Shown here piece after piece: positions 24,158 to 33,250 of a stretch of 35,995 nucleotides of DNA. The first letter of the stretch is position 1, and every line of letters begins with the position of its first letter. The translations under genes were made by a program, and so were the position numbers. Location: the NCBI GenBank assembly GCA_964542875.1, contig CAZIWA010000054.1:1-35995 (forward strand), read 5' to 3'. This stretch comes from CAZGOM01 sp964542875 (lineage in GTDB: Bacteria > Planctomycetota > Phycisphaerae > Phycisphaerales > Phycisphaeraceae). Under the pieces are notes generated by a model, which saw nothing but the letters and a program-made list of their open reading frames with translations, did not search any database and was not told the DNA's origin.

Positions 24158-25686
24158 CAAGGGTTACGCCATTCCCGATTCTCTCGGGCCATCATGATGT
24201 CGCTCGAAGACGGGCCCCAGCTCCCTGAAGAATAGTTCGGCAGTGTTTCGTCTTCATTCGCCGCCCAGTAGTCCACCACGGGCTGAACGATGCGCCAGGC
24301 TTCTTCGATCTCATCGCGATGCTTAAACAGGGTCTGGTCGCCGCGGATCGCATCCAGCAGCAGCGTCGCATACGCCTCAGGCGGCTTGGCGTTGAACTGC
24401 TTGATGTAGTCGAAATCCATCCGCACGGATTTGATGTTCATCCCGATCCCCGGCACCTTGCCTTCAAACCTCAGCCGGATGCCTTCGTCGGGCTGCACGT
24501 TGATCACGATCTGGTTAGGCGCCATGCCCGCCTTCTTCGCATCAAACAACCGGTGCGGCGTCGGCTTGAAGTACACCACGATTTCCGTGCGCTTCTTGGC
24601 CATCCGTTTGCCCGAGCGCAGGTAGAACGGCACGCCGCCCCAGCGCCACGTATCCACATACACCTGCAGCGCCGCGTACGTGTCCGTCATGCTCTCCGCC
24701 ACCACGCCCGGTTCCTGCCGGTATCCGGGCACCGCTTTGCCGTCGATCTGTCCCGGGCCATACTGGCCCCGGATCGCCACGCGCGAAATGTCTTCCGTCT
24801 TGATCTGCCTCACCGCGCGCAGCACCTTCGTCTTCTCCAGACGAATGTCGTCGGCCTTCATGCTCACAGGCGGCTCCATCGCCACCACGCCCATCACTTG
24901 CAGCAGATGGCTTTGGATCATGTCCCGCATCGCCCCGCCCGAGGGTGAGTCGTAGTAGCTCCCCCGCCCTTCCACCCCCACCGTCTCAGCCGCGGTGATC
25001 TGAATGCTGTCGATGTAATTCCGGTTCCAGATCGGCTCGAAAATCGTGTTGGCGAAACGGAACACCAGCAGGTTCTGCACCGTCTCCTTACCCAGGTAAT
25101 GGTCGATCCGATAAATACTTTCTTCTTCAAACACCCGACCCAGCACACGGTTCAAATGCCCAGCGGAATCCATGTCGTGTCCAAACGGCTTCTCCACGAT
25201 GATCCGCTGCCATGGCCGGTTGTTCCGGTTCATGCTGCACCACGCCTTGCCTTCCGTGATGAACTCCGCGGTCCCCAGGTTCACGATCACCGATTCATAA
25301 AACTGCGGCGCCAGCGCCAGGTAAAACAGCACGTTCGCCCCGGTGTTGTGCGCCTCGGCAATCCGGCACATCCGGTCCTTGATGCCCTTGTAGTCTTCGA
25401 TCTTCGTCGGGTCGCCCGAGTGGTAGTGCACCAGGTCTTCGAATTTCTTCCACATCTCAGGCGTGTAGTTGTGTGAAAACTGTTCCACGTTCTCCCGCAT
25501 CTTCGACCGGTATTCGTCATCCGTCATTGCCGTGCGCGCAACGCCCAGCACGGTGAACTGGTCATTGAGCTGACCGTTGACGTACAGGTCAAACAGCGAG
25601 GGAATCAGCTTGCGCTTGGTCAAGTCGCCGGAGGCGCCGAAAATGACCACAAGGCAAGGTGTCGGTGCGGGCTTGGATTCGGCCAT
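24157..25686 (-). CDS. zwf: Glucose-6-phosphate 1-dehydrogenase
   Basis: Oxidises glucose 6-phosphate to 6-phosphogluconolactone with NADP+ (or NAD+), the first step of the oxidative pentose phosphate pathway. The nucleotide-binding motif is FGASGDLTKRK (16-26), EKPFGHD (165-171) is the conserved hinge, and the substrate signature RIDHYLGKE (193-201) contains H196. GVEGRGSYYDSPSGGAMRDMIQSHLLQ follows, with the proton-relay His. The protein has 509 residues, the usual length. ATG at 25686 is preferred over a GTG five codons upstream because the motif register matches other G6PDH proteins and GAAAG lies ahead. No gnd or pgl gene is adjacent. The stop overlaps the start of a 72-codon ORF. Confidence 0.96.
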   Translation of the reverse strand: MAESKPAPTPCLVVIFGASGDLTKRKLIPSLFDLYVNGQLNDQFTVLGVARTAMTDDEYRSKMRENVEQFSHNYTPEMWKKFEDLVHYHSGDPTKIEDYKGIKDRMCRIAEAHNTGANVLFYLALAPQFYESVIVNLGTAEFITEGKAWCSMNRNNRPWQRIIVEKPFGHDMDSAGHLNRVLGRVFEEESIYRIDHYLGKETVQNLLVFRFANTIFEPIWNRNYIDSIQITAAETVGVEGRGSYYDSPSGGAMRDMIQSHLLQVMGVVAMEPPVSMKADDIRLEKTKVLRAVRQIKTEDISRVAIRGQYGPGQIDGKAVPGYRQEPGVVAESMTDTYAALQVYVDTWRWGGVPFYLRSGKRMAKKRTEIVVYFKPTPHRLFDAKKAGMAPNQIVINVQPDEGIRLRFEGKVPGIGMNIKSVRMDFDYIKQFNAKPPEAYATLLLDAIRGDQTLFKHRDEIEEAWRIVQPVVDYWAANEDETLPNYSSGSWGPSSSDIMMARENREWRNP

Positions 25687-25889
25687 GGGAAATGCTTTCA
25701 CGGTTGAAGAGGGTACGACACCGATAGTTTATCCAAGCCCGCGAATATGTGGTGAACGCCATGATCCATGCCCTCAACGAAATAACTCACCGCCCCTCGG
25801 CGAGGACCAATCCCCTTTCTTCCCGGGCCACCAACTCCCAACTCCGGACTTCTTATGTTTTTGACGCGGGACAACACCCCTCCCCTCTG

Positions 25890-25940
25890 CCTTTTCCCTT
25901 TTCCCTTTTCCCTTTTCCCTTATCCCTTTTACCTTCCCCC
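25890..25940. repeat. Heptamer tandem repeat (CCCTTTT)
   Basis: Six to seven 7-base units in register: CCTTTTC-type units repeated with one CCCTTAT variant, ending ACCTTCCCCC. It lies in the 294-base spacer between zwf (divergent) and the sugar dehydrogenase. Translated in frame with the downstream gene it would encode FPFPFSLFPYPF, which is why the upstream extension of that gene is not accepted. The rest of 25687-25980 shows no gene and no convincing promoter. Confidence 0.85.
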
Positions 25941-25980
25941 AAGCATTACTTTCCCCAATGAACCGTTCTATCATTCACCT

Positions 25981-27159
25981 ATGAGAAAATTCACCCTCAT
26001 CTGCGCCGCCTCGTTTCTGGCCCTTCTCTCCAGCCTCCTCATCGCCCAGGACACCCCCGCCCCCAACACTCCCGAGCCGGAAGTTTTCTTCAAAGACACC
26101 TTTAAAGACGCCGACCTCCCCAAGGCTCTTTTCTTCGCCACCGCTCCCGGCGACCCCACGCGCGCTTACGTCCTCGGACAGGACGGCCAGATCTTCACCT
26201 TCACCATGGCCGACAGGGTCAAAGACCTTCAAACCGCCCTCGCCTTAGGCAGCCGCACCCGCTCAGGTGGCGAAGAAGGCCTCCTGGGTCTGGCCTTCCA
26301 TCCTGACTTTGCCACAAACCGCAAGCTCTACCTCCAGTTCACCGCCGGCGACATGCCCCGCCGAAACATCATCGCCCAATACACCGCCAACCAGGACGGC
26401 ACCGTCATCGACGCCCAGTCCCGCAAAGAAATCCTCACCATCCCTCAACCCTACTCCAACCATAACGGCGGCATGCTCGCCTTCGGCCCCGACAAAATGC
26501 TCTACATCGCCCTCGGCGACGGCGGCGCCGCACACGACCCCCAAAACAACGGACAACGCCTCGACACCCTCCTTGGCAAAATCCTCCGCATTGATGTCGA
26601 CCATCAGGACAAAGACCTCCAATACGCCATCCCCAAAGACAACCCCTTCGTAAGCACACCCAACGCCAAACCCGAAATCTGGGCCATGGGCCTGCGCAAC
26701 CCCTGGCGCTTCTCCTTCGACACCCAAACCGGTGAACTCTGGGCCGGCGATGTCGGACAAAACGCCTGGGAATCCGTCTTCCTCGTCACCAAAGGCGGCA
26801 ACTACGGCTGGCGCATCATGGAAGGCTCACACGACCACCGCCCAAACGACCCCAAACCCTCCATCCCCATCACCCCGCCCGTCTACGATTACCCCCGCTC
26901 CATGGGCCAGTGCGTCACCGGTGGATACGTCTACCGCGGCAAATCCATCCCCCAGCTCCAGGGCGTCTACATCTTCGGCGATTACGCCAAAGGCGTCGTC
27001 TGGGGCCTGCGCCGCATCGAAGGCAAACCGCCAAAAGTCTGGCAAATCGAAAAAAACATCCCCAACATCTCCAGCTTCGGCCAGGACGCCGACGGCGAAA
27101 TCTACGTTGTCTCCATCCACGGCCGCATCAAAAAGCTCACTCCGCTCCCTTCCAAATGA
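25981..27159 (+). CDS. PQQ-dependent sugar dehydrogenase-like protein, exported
   Basis: 392 residues with an N-terminal signal peptide (basic MRK, hydrophobic core, LLIAQ before the cleavage region). The mature protein is a six-bladed beta-propeller of the glucose/sorbosone dehydrogenase family (PF07995). Characteristic stretches are EEGLLGLAFHPDF (about 99-111), NHNGGMLAFGPD (about 161-172) with the catalytic-type His, LYIALGDGGAAHDPQNNGQ, LLGKILRIDVD, IWAMGLRNPWRFSFD and GDVGQNAWE. Family members oxidise soluble aldose sugars in the periplasm with PQQ as cofactor; the electron acceptor is unknown here. ATG at 25981 is chosen because it begins the signal peptide; the frame stays open upstream only through a heptamer repeat. 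No ribosome-binding site is seen. Many homologs are annotated without tested activity, so substrate is left open. Confidence 0.88.
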   Translation: MRKFTLICAASFLALLSSLLIAQDTPAPNTPEPEVFFKDTFKDADLPKALFFATAPGDPTRAYVLGQDGQIFTFTMADRVKDLQTALALGSRTRSGGEEGLLGLAFHPDFATNRKLYLQFTAGDMPRRNIIAQYTANQDGTVIDAQSRKEILTIPQPYSNHNGGMLAFGPDKMLYIALGDGGAAHDPQNNGQRLDTLLGKILRIDVDHQDKDLQYAIPKDNPFVSTPNAKPEIWAMGLRNPWRFSFDTQTGELWAGDVGQNAWESVFLVTKGGNYGWRIMEGSHDHRPNDPKPSIPITPPVYDYPRSMGQCVTGGYVYRGKSIPQLQGVYIFGDYAKGVVWGLRRIEGKPPKVWQIEKNIPNISSFGQDADGEIYVVSIHGRIKKLTPLPSK

Positions 27160-27225
27160 CCGACCGCCAAATAACCATGTCACCAAGCCATTTCATCACG
27201 TAATATGATGCAAAAGGAAACGCTC

Positions 27226-27513
27226 ATGCCCGGCAATCACCATTCCGATGACGGCGCCGCCAGCGACTCCAGCGGTATCTTTAAAGACCACGGCCTGGCC
27301 AAAGTCACACGCCAGATGGTCAAGGTGGTTTCCCATCTGGATCAAGGCCAAACCCGCGTTGCCGCGGTGAAGTTCCACGAAGAATCAACCCCCATTAACG
27401 CCTCCGTCCAGGAATGGGACATCCCCACCAATTCCATCCCCGGCCACCTGCGCGCCATCGGTTCGCAGTTCATCCTGAGCCTGCCTGTTAAAAAACAAAA
27501 CACGGCACGCTAG
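27226..27513 (+). CDS. Hypothetical protein, 95 residues
   Basis: Starts with a His/Asp/Ser-rich segment (GNHHSDDGAASDSSG), followed by a more ordered stretch TRQMVKVVSHLDQGQTRVAAVKFHEESTPINASVQEWDIP and a basic tail. No known domain, signal peptide or membrane span was recognised. The ATG at 27226 is chosen over two ATGs further upstream because AAGGA precedes it by seven bases. It follows the sugar dehydrogenase by 66 bases and is followed by a second small gene, all on one strand. Confidence 0.6.
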   Translation: MPGNHHSDDGAASDSSGIFKDHGLAKVTRQMVKVVSHLDQGQTRVAAVKFHEESTPINASVQEWDIPTNSIPGHLRAIGSQFILSLPVKKQNTAR

Positions 27514-27563
27514 AGTATGAGACAATACCCCCCCGCAATGATGCGCACTCTCGGAGCAACACC

Positions 27564-27731
27564 ATGACCAAACCCATCGGAAACCAAGTCGCCAACCTTC
27601 GTACCGCCGACAAGATCAGCCGGAACGTCAAGAAGAAATTCCTCAGCAAGTCAGACGGCCCCGGCTTTGTCGAGCCCGAGAAAAAAGAGCCGGTCAAAGA
27701 AAAACCCAAGTTCAAGACCCGCAAAAAATAA
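27564..27731 (+). CDS. Small lysine-rich hypothetical protein, 55 residues
   Basis: A short frame beginning MTKPIGNQVANLRTADKISR and ending in a Lys/Pro/Glu-rich tail (EKKEPVKEKPKF, then KTRKK). GGAG lies eight bases before the ATG, a good ribosome-binding site for such a short gene, and it sits 50 bases behind the previous gene on the same strand. The basic, unstructured tail suggests a nucleic-acid- or ribosome-associated small protein, which is only inference. Convergent with the pseudopilin gene; the 79 bases between them show no clear terminator. Confidence 0.55.
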   Translation: MTKPIGNQVANLRTADKISRNVKKKFLSKSDGPGFVEPEKKEPVKEKPKFKTRKK

Positions 27732-27810
27732 CCGCGGGCTCCGGGGCTCATGAACACCCGATAACCCGGCGCGTGGAAAATCGGCCAAAGCGTTCACCCT
27801 GCTAAAAAAC

Positions 27811-28515
27811 TCACTGCTCCGGGCTCCAGTTGAAATTCGTGTCCGTGCTGGTGGGCAGCGCGCCAAAGTAGATATGCCCGTCAGCCATCACGATGTTCCC
27901 GAACTTTCCATGCCATGACCCCGGCGCCTTGTGCAGGGAGGTGTCGAAGTACACCAGCGTCTGGTTGGGGTTGATGATGTCGATCTGCCGCCGCTCCGCC
28001 AAGCCCTTGCCGTCTGACATCGAACCGGGAAGGTCATCGGGATTGCCCACCGCGTTGAACGTGTAGCTGTTGCCCACCCAGTCAAAGTGGGTGTGGTTGT
28101 CCGACCAGACCTGCCCTTCCATGTCATGCGGGCATTTAAAGAGCAAGACATCGTAGTTGACGTATTGGTTCAGCGGCCGAAGCGTCGGGTCATTGAAAAT
28201 CGGTTGCGGGCCCACATAGCTGTTACCCGTCGCCCGCCCGCCGTACACGTACCAGTCCATGCCGTACGTGCCGACGTCGATAACCCCCGAAGGATCACGT
28301 CCCCGCCAGTAGAACATGTCTTTAAAGTCCGCCAGATAGCTGCCCGTCGCCAGTGAAATCTGCCGCAAGTGCGTCGCGCAGGTCGTCCGCTTGGCGGACA
28401 TGCGTGCCGCCGAGATCGCCGGAATCGTAATCCCGATCAGGATCGCAATGATGCTGATCACCACAAGCAGTTCGATAAGCGTAAAACCAGTAGTCTTTTT
28501 AGCTGAGTGCCTCAT
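27811..28515 (-). CDS. Type IV-pilin-like pseudopilin with H-x9-DG C-terminal motif
   Basis: Secreted and membrane-anchored pseudopilin, 234 residues. The prepilin peptidase site is at G-FTLIELLVV, with a Glu at position 5 of the mature protein and a long hydrophobic helix to IPAIS. The soluble part ends H-GKFGNIVMA-DG-HIYFG, exactly the H-x9-DG motif common in planctomycete pseudopilins, which occur in many copies per genome. These are exported through a type II secretion-like or type IV pilus-like system and cleaved by PilD. The strong ribosome-binding site AAGGAGG is eight bases before the ATG at 28515, so that start is secure even though the frame is open upstream. No pilus assembly gene is adjacent, so it is an orphan copy here. 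Confidence 0.93.
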   Translation of the reverse strand: MRHSAKKTTGFTLIELLVVISIIAILIGITIPAISAARMSAKRTTCATHLRQISLATGSYLADFKDMFYWRGRDPSGVIDVGTYGMDWYVYGGRATGNSYVGPQPIFNDPTLRPLNQYVNYDVLLFKCPHDMEGQVWSDNHTHFDWVGNSYTFNAVGNPDDLPGSMSDGKGLAERRQIDIINPNQTLVYFDTSLHKAPGSWHGKFGNIVMADGHIYFGALPTSTDTNFNWSPEQ

Positions 28516-28606
28516 ACGAAAGCCTCCTTGGTACGGGAACGATTTGGAGGTTAGACCCACCCAGACAATCTTAGTTTCAAGTTTCGGTTGAGAAATAACT
28601 AAATTT

Positions 28607-30406
28607 TCACGCCAGCCGCACATCCTTGATGTGCGCTTCTGCTGATTCAATACCATTCCAACTGTTGATCGTCCCCTCAAAGGCGATATCCACTGTCTGC
28701 CCGCGGGCCAGTTTCCCCGCCAGTTCCCCCATCCGAAAGCCCACTGCCCGCATCGTTCGCCCGTTGTGTTTGATGGTCAGCGCAAGGTGCGCCCCGCCCG
28801 TCCCCATCAGCTTCGGCTCGGCGATCAGCATCGCCCCCCTCAGGCACAGCACCGGCGAAGGATTGTCTCGGCCAAACGGCGCCAACCGGTCGATCTGCCT
28901 CAATGTCTGCACGTTGATATCCGACCCGTCGCACTCCTCCGAAAGCTTCAGCACCGGCACCAGATCATGAGGCGAAAGTTTCTGGTTCACCGCTTGGATC
29001 AGCGCACCTCGAAACGCCTCCACATCGGTCACCTTCAAATGCATCCCCGCCGCCATGGCATGCCCGCCAAAGCGCGTCAGATACCCCGCGCACGCCGTCA
29101 GCGCCTCATGGATCGAAACCCCATCCACGGACCGCGCGCTGCCGTGCGCCATGCCGGATTCCGCATCAAACGCCAGCACCACCGCGGGCCGGGCAAACGC
29201 CTCCACCAACCGGCTCGCCACGATGCCCACCACCCCCTGGTGCCACTCCGCGTGCCCCACCACGATGCATCGGGCGTCGGGCTTGTCCCAACCCTCCCGA
29301 GTCACCATCTCCCGGGCATGTTCAAAAATCGACTTCTCCGTTGACCGCCGCTTGTTGTTTTCAATCCCCAGCATCTCCGCCAGCGAAGCGCTCTGCGCCT
29401 TGTCCGCGGTCGTAAACAATCGAACCGCTTCCTTGGCGTGCCCCATACGCCCCGACGCATTCAATCGCGGCCCGAGCTTGAAACCCACGTCGTACGCGCT
29501 CACCTTGTCATCCCGCAGGCTTGATGCATCGATCAGCGCGTTGAGCCCATCAAACGGCGTATGTTTGATCCTCGAAAGCCCTGCGTGGGCAATCACCCGG
29601 TTCTCCCCCACCAGCGGCACGATGTCTGAAATCGTCCCCAGCGAGGCGAACGGCAGCAGATGCACCAGCATCTCCCGGTACGCCGCCGGCAGCTTATCGG
29701 TCCCCGTCACCACTTTGGCGAACTGCCACGCCAGCTTGAACGCCACGCCCGCGCCGCACAGATGCTCAAACGGGTACGTCACCCGGCCCGTTTCGTCCGG
29801 GAGTCTCGGGTGCACCAGCGCGTAGGCGTCCGGCAGTTCAACGGGGTTGAACTCATGGTGATCGGTGATGATCAGGTCCACCCCTTTGCCCTTGGCCACC
29901 GCCGCCGGCTCCACCGCGGTGATTCCGCAGTCCACCGACACGATCACCGGCCGCGTCTTGCCGTCGCCGAGGTTGACCGTCTCTGCCCCCTCAAACTGGT
30001 AATCCGCGATCAGCGCGATCGCCTCGGTATTAAGCCCATACCCCTCATCGATCCGGTGAGGCACATACGTCGCCACCCGGGCCCCCGCCAGCCGGAGCAT
30101 ATGAAACAAAATCGCGCTCGCCGTCACCCCATCCACGTCATAGTCGCCGTAGATCACGATGGGCTGTTTGTCCTGCGCCGCCTTGGCCAGCCGGGTCGCC
30201 GCCCGCACCATCCCGGGGATCAGGGCCGGGTCGTGCAGGTCCGTCAGCTTGGGTTCAAGGAACTTTCGGCCCGTCGCCGGGTCACAAATACCGTTGCGCA
30301 CCATCAGGCGCGCCACCAGATTGGGCACAGCCAGGCTCTGCGCAAGCCCATCGGCCTGGGCCTGCTTCTCCGGGCTCCATCCCGGCGTTTTCCATCGGTA
30401 TTGCAT
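28607..30406 (-). CDS. recJ: Single-stranded-DNA-specific exonuclease RecJ
   Basis: A 5'-to-3' exonuclease on single-stranded DNA, used in recombination and repair (with RecQ, RecFOR) and in mismatch repair. Of about 599 residues, the N-terminal DHH domain has YGDYDVDGVTA (86-96) and TDHHEFN (181-187), metal ligands for two Mn ions; a central linker follows, then DHHA1 with GHAEWHQGVVGIVASRL (384-400), HGSARS and RFGGHAMAAG (445-454). The C-terminal OB-fold binds DNA. The start ATG at 30406 has GGAAG five bases upstream; ATGs at 30418 and 30433 in frame are alternatives that would add 4 to 9 residues. It is divergent from the SpoIID-like gene and downstream of nothing on its strand. Confidence 0.94.
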   Translation of the reverse strand: MQYRWKTPGWSPEKQAQADGLAQSLAVPNLVARLMVRNGICDPATGRKFLEPKLTDLHDPALIPGMVRAATRLAKAAQDKQPIVIYGDYDVDGVTASAILFHMLRLAGARVATYVPHRIDEGYGLNTEAIALIADYQFEGAETVNLGDGKTRPVIVSVDCGITAVEPAAVAKGKGVDLIITDHHEFNPVELPDAYALVHPRLPDETGRVTYPFEHLCGAGVAFKLAWQFAKVVTGTDKLPAAYREMLVHLLPFASLGTISDIVPLVGENRVIAHAGLSRIKHTPFDGLNALIDASSLRDDKVSAYDVGFKLGPRLNASGRMGHAKEAVRLFTTADKAQSASLAEMLGIENNKRRSTEKSIFEHAREMVTREGWDKPDARCIVVGHAEWHQGVVGIVASRLVEAFARPAVVLAFDAESGMAHGSARSVDGVSIHEALTACAGYLTRFGGHAMAAGMHLKVTDVEAFRGALIQAVNQKLSPHDLVPVLKLSEECDGSDINVQTLRQIDRLAPFGRDNPSPVLCLRGAMLIAEPKLMGTGGAHLALTIKHNGRTMRAVGFRMGELAGKLARGQTVDIAFEGTINSWNGIESAEAHIKDVRLA

Positions 30407-30563
30407 CCCTGCTTCCATTTGAACCTGTATCATAAACCACAGACCCCCCAATTGCTCCCCCCACGACAGCCCAAGCATGGACGCAAAGGCCCCCAATCCC
30501 AATCCGCTCTTACCCCCTCTTCTTCGCGCCAGGAGCAGGGTCCGTGGCTTATTTGCGTCTGCT

Positions 30564-32069
30564 ATGCCCTCAGAATCAACCTCCCACAAGACTCCTCTTA
30601 CTTTTCTTGGTGCATTCTCTTTTTCATGCCTTCGTGCTTTCGCGGTTAAATCTTTTCTTTTCGCTCTCGCCCTCCTGACCCTCACCGGCTGCAACACCCC
30701 GGAATCCACTTCCTCCTCGGATGATTCCTTCCAGGATCGCCCCTCGGTCTGGTCGCGTTCCGGCACAGCCGCCAAAACCGGCACCACCAAATCCTCTTCC
30801 TCCTCCACCGGCAAAAAGACTTCCTCCTCCAGTTCCTCCCCCGCCGTGGTCGCCGCTGCAGCCCCCCCCAAGCCCGCCCTAAACGAGCCCAATGCCAACA
30901 ACATGGGCCCGCTCCTCTCGGAAGTGAAGTCTGAGCCATGGGTTCGGGTACGCGTGGGCCAGAGCATCACCCGCCTGGTCATCGAAAACGAATCCGCCAT
31001 CAAAATCTCCCCCAGCCCCGATATGTCCGCCGGCCGAAGCTTCGGAACACAGGTCGTCATCGCGCCCTATCAATCCGGCTTCTCCATCTCATCAAACACC
31101 GGCTCCCCCATGTACTGGGACGTCAAATCCCTCTACTTTGAATCCACCAAAGACTCCAACCTCCGCGGCAACAACGTGGAATACCCCCACCGGCTCGCCG
31201 TCCACCGCACCGGCGGCACCTTCGACGCCGTCAACCATCTGAAAATGGAGGAATACCTCCCCGGCGTCGTCGCCAAGGAACTCATCCCCGGCTGGCTCCC
31301 CGCCGCCTACGAAGCCCAGGCCGTCGCCGCCCGATCCTACGCCATGTTCATCCTCGGTCGCAGCCAGGGCACCACGTTCGACATCGTCGCCGGTGTCACC
31401 AATCAGGCCTACTCCGGCGAAGTCAAAACCGGCCGGGCCGCCGACGCCGTCCGCAAAACCAAGGGCTATGTCGTCGCCTATCAGGACCGCATCCTTCCCG
31501 CCTACTACTACGCCTCCTCTGGCGGCATCGGCCAGGACGCCTGGGAAGTTTTTACCTCCTCACCCAAAATCGCCGCCTTCACCGGCCGGAATTTCGGCAA
31601 CCTCGAAGCCGAATTTAACTACATCAAATGGGGCCCCTTCTACCGCCCCCGCCGCGAGCTTGCCCTCCGCTTTGCCGCCTGGGGCGCCGCCAACAAGAAC
31701 GCCATTGCAAACCTGCGCGACATCAAATCCATCTCCATCCAGGACAAAAACAGCGCCGGCCGCCCCACCGACTACGCCATCACCTCCGACGACGGCAAAA
31801 CCTACATCCTCCACGCCGAGCAATTCCGCTCCGCCTGTAACCAAAGTGCCCCCGGCACCGCCACCCTCGACAAAACCAACACCCTCCGCTCCGGCTTCGT
31901 CGATGTCACCGTCAAGGGCGACCAGGTTCTCTTCGCCAACGGCCGCGGCTACGGCCACGGTGTGGGCATGTCCCAGCACGGCGCACAGGCCCTGGCCAAA
32001 AAAGGCTACTCCTACGACGACATCCTTGAATACTTCTACCCCGGCACCCGGCTGGTCAAGCTCTACTGA
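30564..32069 (+). CDS. SpoIID/LytB-domain lipoprotein
   Basis: Exported lipoprotein with LTGC lipobox (Cys43 from this start), a long Ser/Thr/Lys-rich linker, then a SpoIID/LytB domain. MEEYLPGVVAKELIPGW (about 228-244) includes the Glu (about E239) that is catalytic in SpoIID, and EAQAVAARSYA follows. GRGYGHGVGMSQHGAQAL lies near the C-terminus (about 463-480). SpoIID is a lytic transglycosylase acting on peptidoglycan stripped of stem peptides; outside spore-formers the domain is widespread in bacteria, and its role is probably cell-wall remodelling. The start is uncertain: the ATG at 30564 yields an unusually long n-region of about 28 residues before the hydrophobic core. Part of that n-region is encoded by an 8-base degenerate repeat (30607-30646), so the original start may have been displaced. 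Confidence 0.85.
   Translation: MPSESTSHKTPLTFLGAFSFSCLRAFAVKSFLFALALLTLTGCNTPESTSSSDDSFQDRPSVWSRSGTAAKTGTTKSSSSSTGKKTSSSSSSPAVVAAAAPPKPALNEPNANNMGPLLSEVKSEPWVRVRVGQSITRLVIENESAIKISPSPDMSAGRSFGTQVVIAPYQSGFSISSNTGSPMYWDVKSLYFESTKDSNLRGNNVEYPHRLAVHRTGGTFDAVNHLKMEEYLPGVVAKELIPGWLPAAYEAQAVAARSYAMFILGRSQGTTFDIVAGVTNQAYSGEVKTGRAADAVRKTKGYVVAYQDRILPAYYYASSGGIGQDAWEVFTSSPKIAAFTGRNFGNLEAEFNYIKWGPFYRPRRELALRFAAWGAANKNAIANLRDIKSISIQDKNSAGRPTDYAITSDDGKTYILHAEQFRSACNQSAPGTATLDKTNTLRSGFVDVTVKGDQVLFANGRGYGHGVGMSQHGAQALAKKGYSYDDILEYFYPGTRLVKLY
30607..30646. repeat. Degenerate octamer array within the 5' coding region
   Basis: Five 8-base units in register, each starting TT: TTGGTGCA, TTCTCTTT, TTCATGCC, TTCGTGCT, TTCGCGGT. 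On the minus strand it reads as ACCGCGAA/AGCACGAA/GGCATGAA units, a pattern I recall as an interspersed intergenic repeat in PVC-group bacteria. Here it lies in frame inside the signal-peptide-coding part of the SpoIID-like gene. Confidence 0.55.
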
Positions 32070-32144
32070 AGCCCGCGCCTTCTCTCCGCTCCACTTGCCC
32101 GCTATCATTCCCTCAACCGGCTATTTCTCTTTGGAGCGCGCTTC

Positions 32145-33176
32145 ATGAAACCTTTCCTGCCCAGGCTCTTTCTATCGCTCATCGCCTCAGGCTTTATCTG
32201 CTCCCTCGCCCTCGCGCAGGATGCTCCCGCCACGCCGCCCGCCCCCGCAGCAGACGACGCCAAAGTCTCCCCGCAGGACAGGGCGAAGATCGCCGCCGGT
32301 CTCAACAAATATTGGAAACCCGTCGCGAGCAAAATCGCTTTCTTCGACGGCAAATATTTCGTCGCCACCAAGTTCGACGCCAAATACGCCAACAGCAATC
32401 AGGTCGTCGCCGCCCAATGGGTCAAAGACAACGACGACAAGCAAGACCCCATGATGTCCCCTCCGCGTGAAGAAGGTGAAGCCAAAGCCGAATACCTCCC
32501 GAAAATCGCGCCCGGCGAATACGGCCGCGTCGAGTCCTTCAAAGTCGAAAAAATCCTCGGCGGCAACGAATTCATCGTCTCCACCATCTGGATCGTCGAC
32601 ACCGATAAATTCAAAGAACAACTCGATAAAGCCAACATCCGCCGCAGCAACAACCTCGGCGGCATCGCCAACAAATCCGGCCTCTACCTCACCATGAGCC
32701 CCGAAGACGCCCGCGCCTACAACGACCGCCTCAACAAAAGCCAGCGCTCTGTCCGCGACGAATTGGTCAAACATCAAAACGCCATGCCCGGCGTCCAGCT
32801 CCGCCTCATAGGCTTCCCTCTTGAAAAGCCCACGCCCAACGAACGCGTCAGTTCCTCACCGGGTAAGCTCCCCCTCGTCGTCGTCATCGTGGCCGAAGAT
32901 AAAGAGCCCGTCGAAGGCATCCCCAGCGCCACCCGTTTTGTCGCCCTTCCCGCCTCGCGCTTTAAGACCGGCATCAACGACGCTCAATTCAAATCCTTCC
33001 TCACCGCCGCAGGCATCACACAGGAAGACTTCATCAAGATCGCCGAGGAGAAAGCCACCGCCGATCCCAAAGACTGGGCTCAGCAGGTCGCCGACCAGCT
33101 CTGGTCCCAGTACCTGGATAAAAACCCGCTGGAAGCCAAGCACGGTAAACCGGCAAAACCCGCCGCAAAACCCTGA
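32145..33176 (+). CDS. Exported protein of unknown function
   Basis: 343 residues. Signal peptide at the N-terminus (MKPFLPRLF, hydrophobic core LIASGFICSLALA, then AQD at the probable cleavage site). The mature part has no recognised domain; it is mixed alpha/beta with FFDGKYFVATKFD, a charged Asp/Lys/Glu-rich segment (about 85-110) and a repeat-free C-terminus ending in a Lys/Pro/Ala tail. GGAG lies eight bases before the ATG. It follows the SpoIID-like gene by 75 bases on the same strand and is followed at 74 bases by the DUF1275-STAS gene, so a shared transcript is possible. No cysteine lipobox, so periplasmic rather than lipid-anchored. Confidence 0.75.
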   Translation: MKPFLPRLFLSLIASGFICSLALAQDAPATPPAPAADDAKVSPQDRAKIAAGLNKYWKPVASKIAFFDGKYFVATKFDAKYANSNQVVAAQWVKDNDDKQDPMMSPPREEGEAKAEYLPKIAPGEYGRVESFKVEKILGGNEFIVSTIWIVDTDKFKEQLDKANIRRSNNLGGIANKSGLYLTMSPEDARAYNDRLNKSQRSVRDELVKHQNAMPGVQLRLIGFPLEKPTPNERVSSSPGKLPLVVVIVAEDKEPVEGIPSATRFVALPASRFKTGINDAQFKSFLTAAGITQEDFIKIAEEKATADPKDWAQQVADQLWSQYLDKNPLEAKHGKPAKPAAKP

Positions 33177-33250
33177 GCGCCCCAGGCGACAAGCACCCGT
33201 CATAATAAAACCGACCCAACCCTTCGCCCGACACACCAAGGCGTGATGAA

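Noticed and set aside
25855..25980. N-terminal extension of the sugar dehydrogenase starting at 25855
   Set aside because: It would translate the CCCTTTT repeat into a Phe/Pro-rich stretch ahead of a normal signal peptide that starts at 25981.
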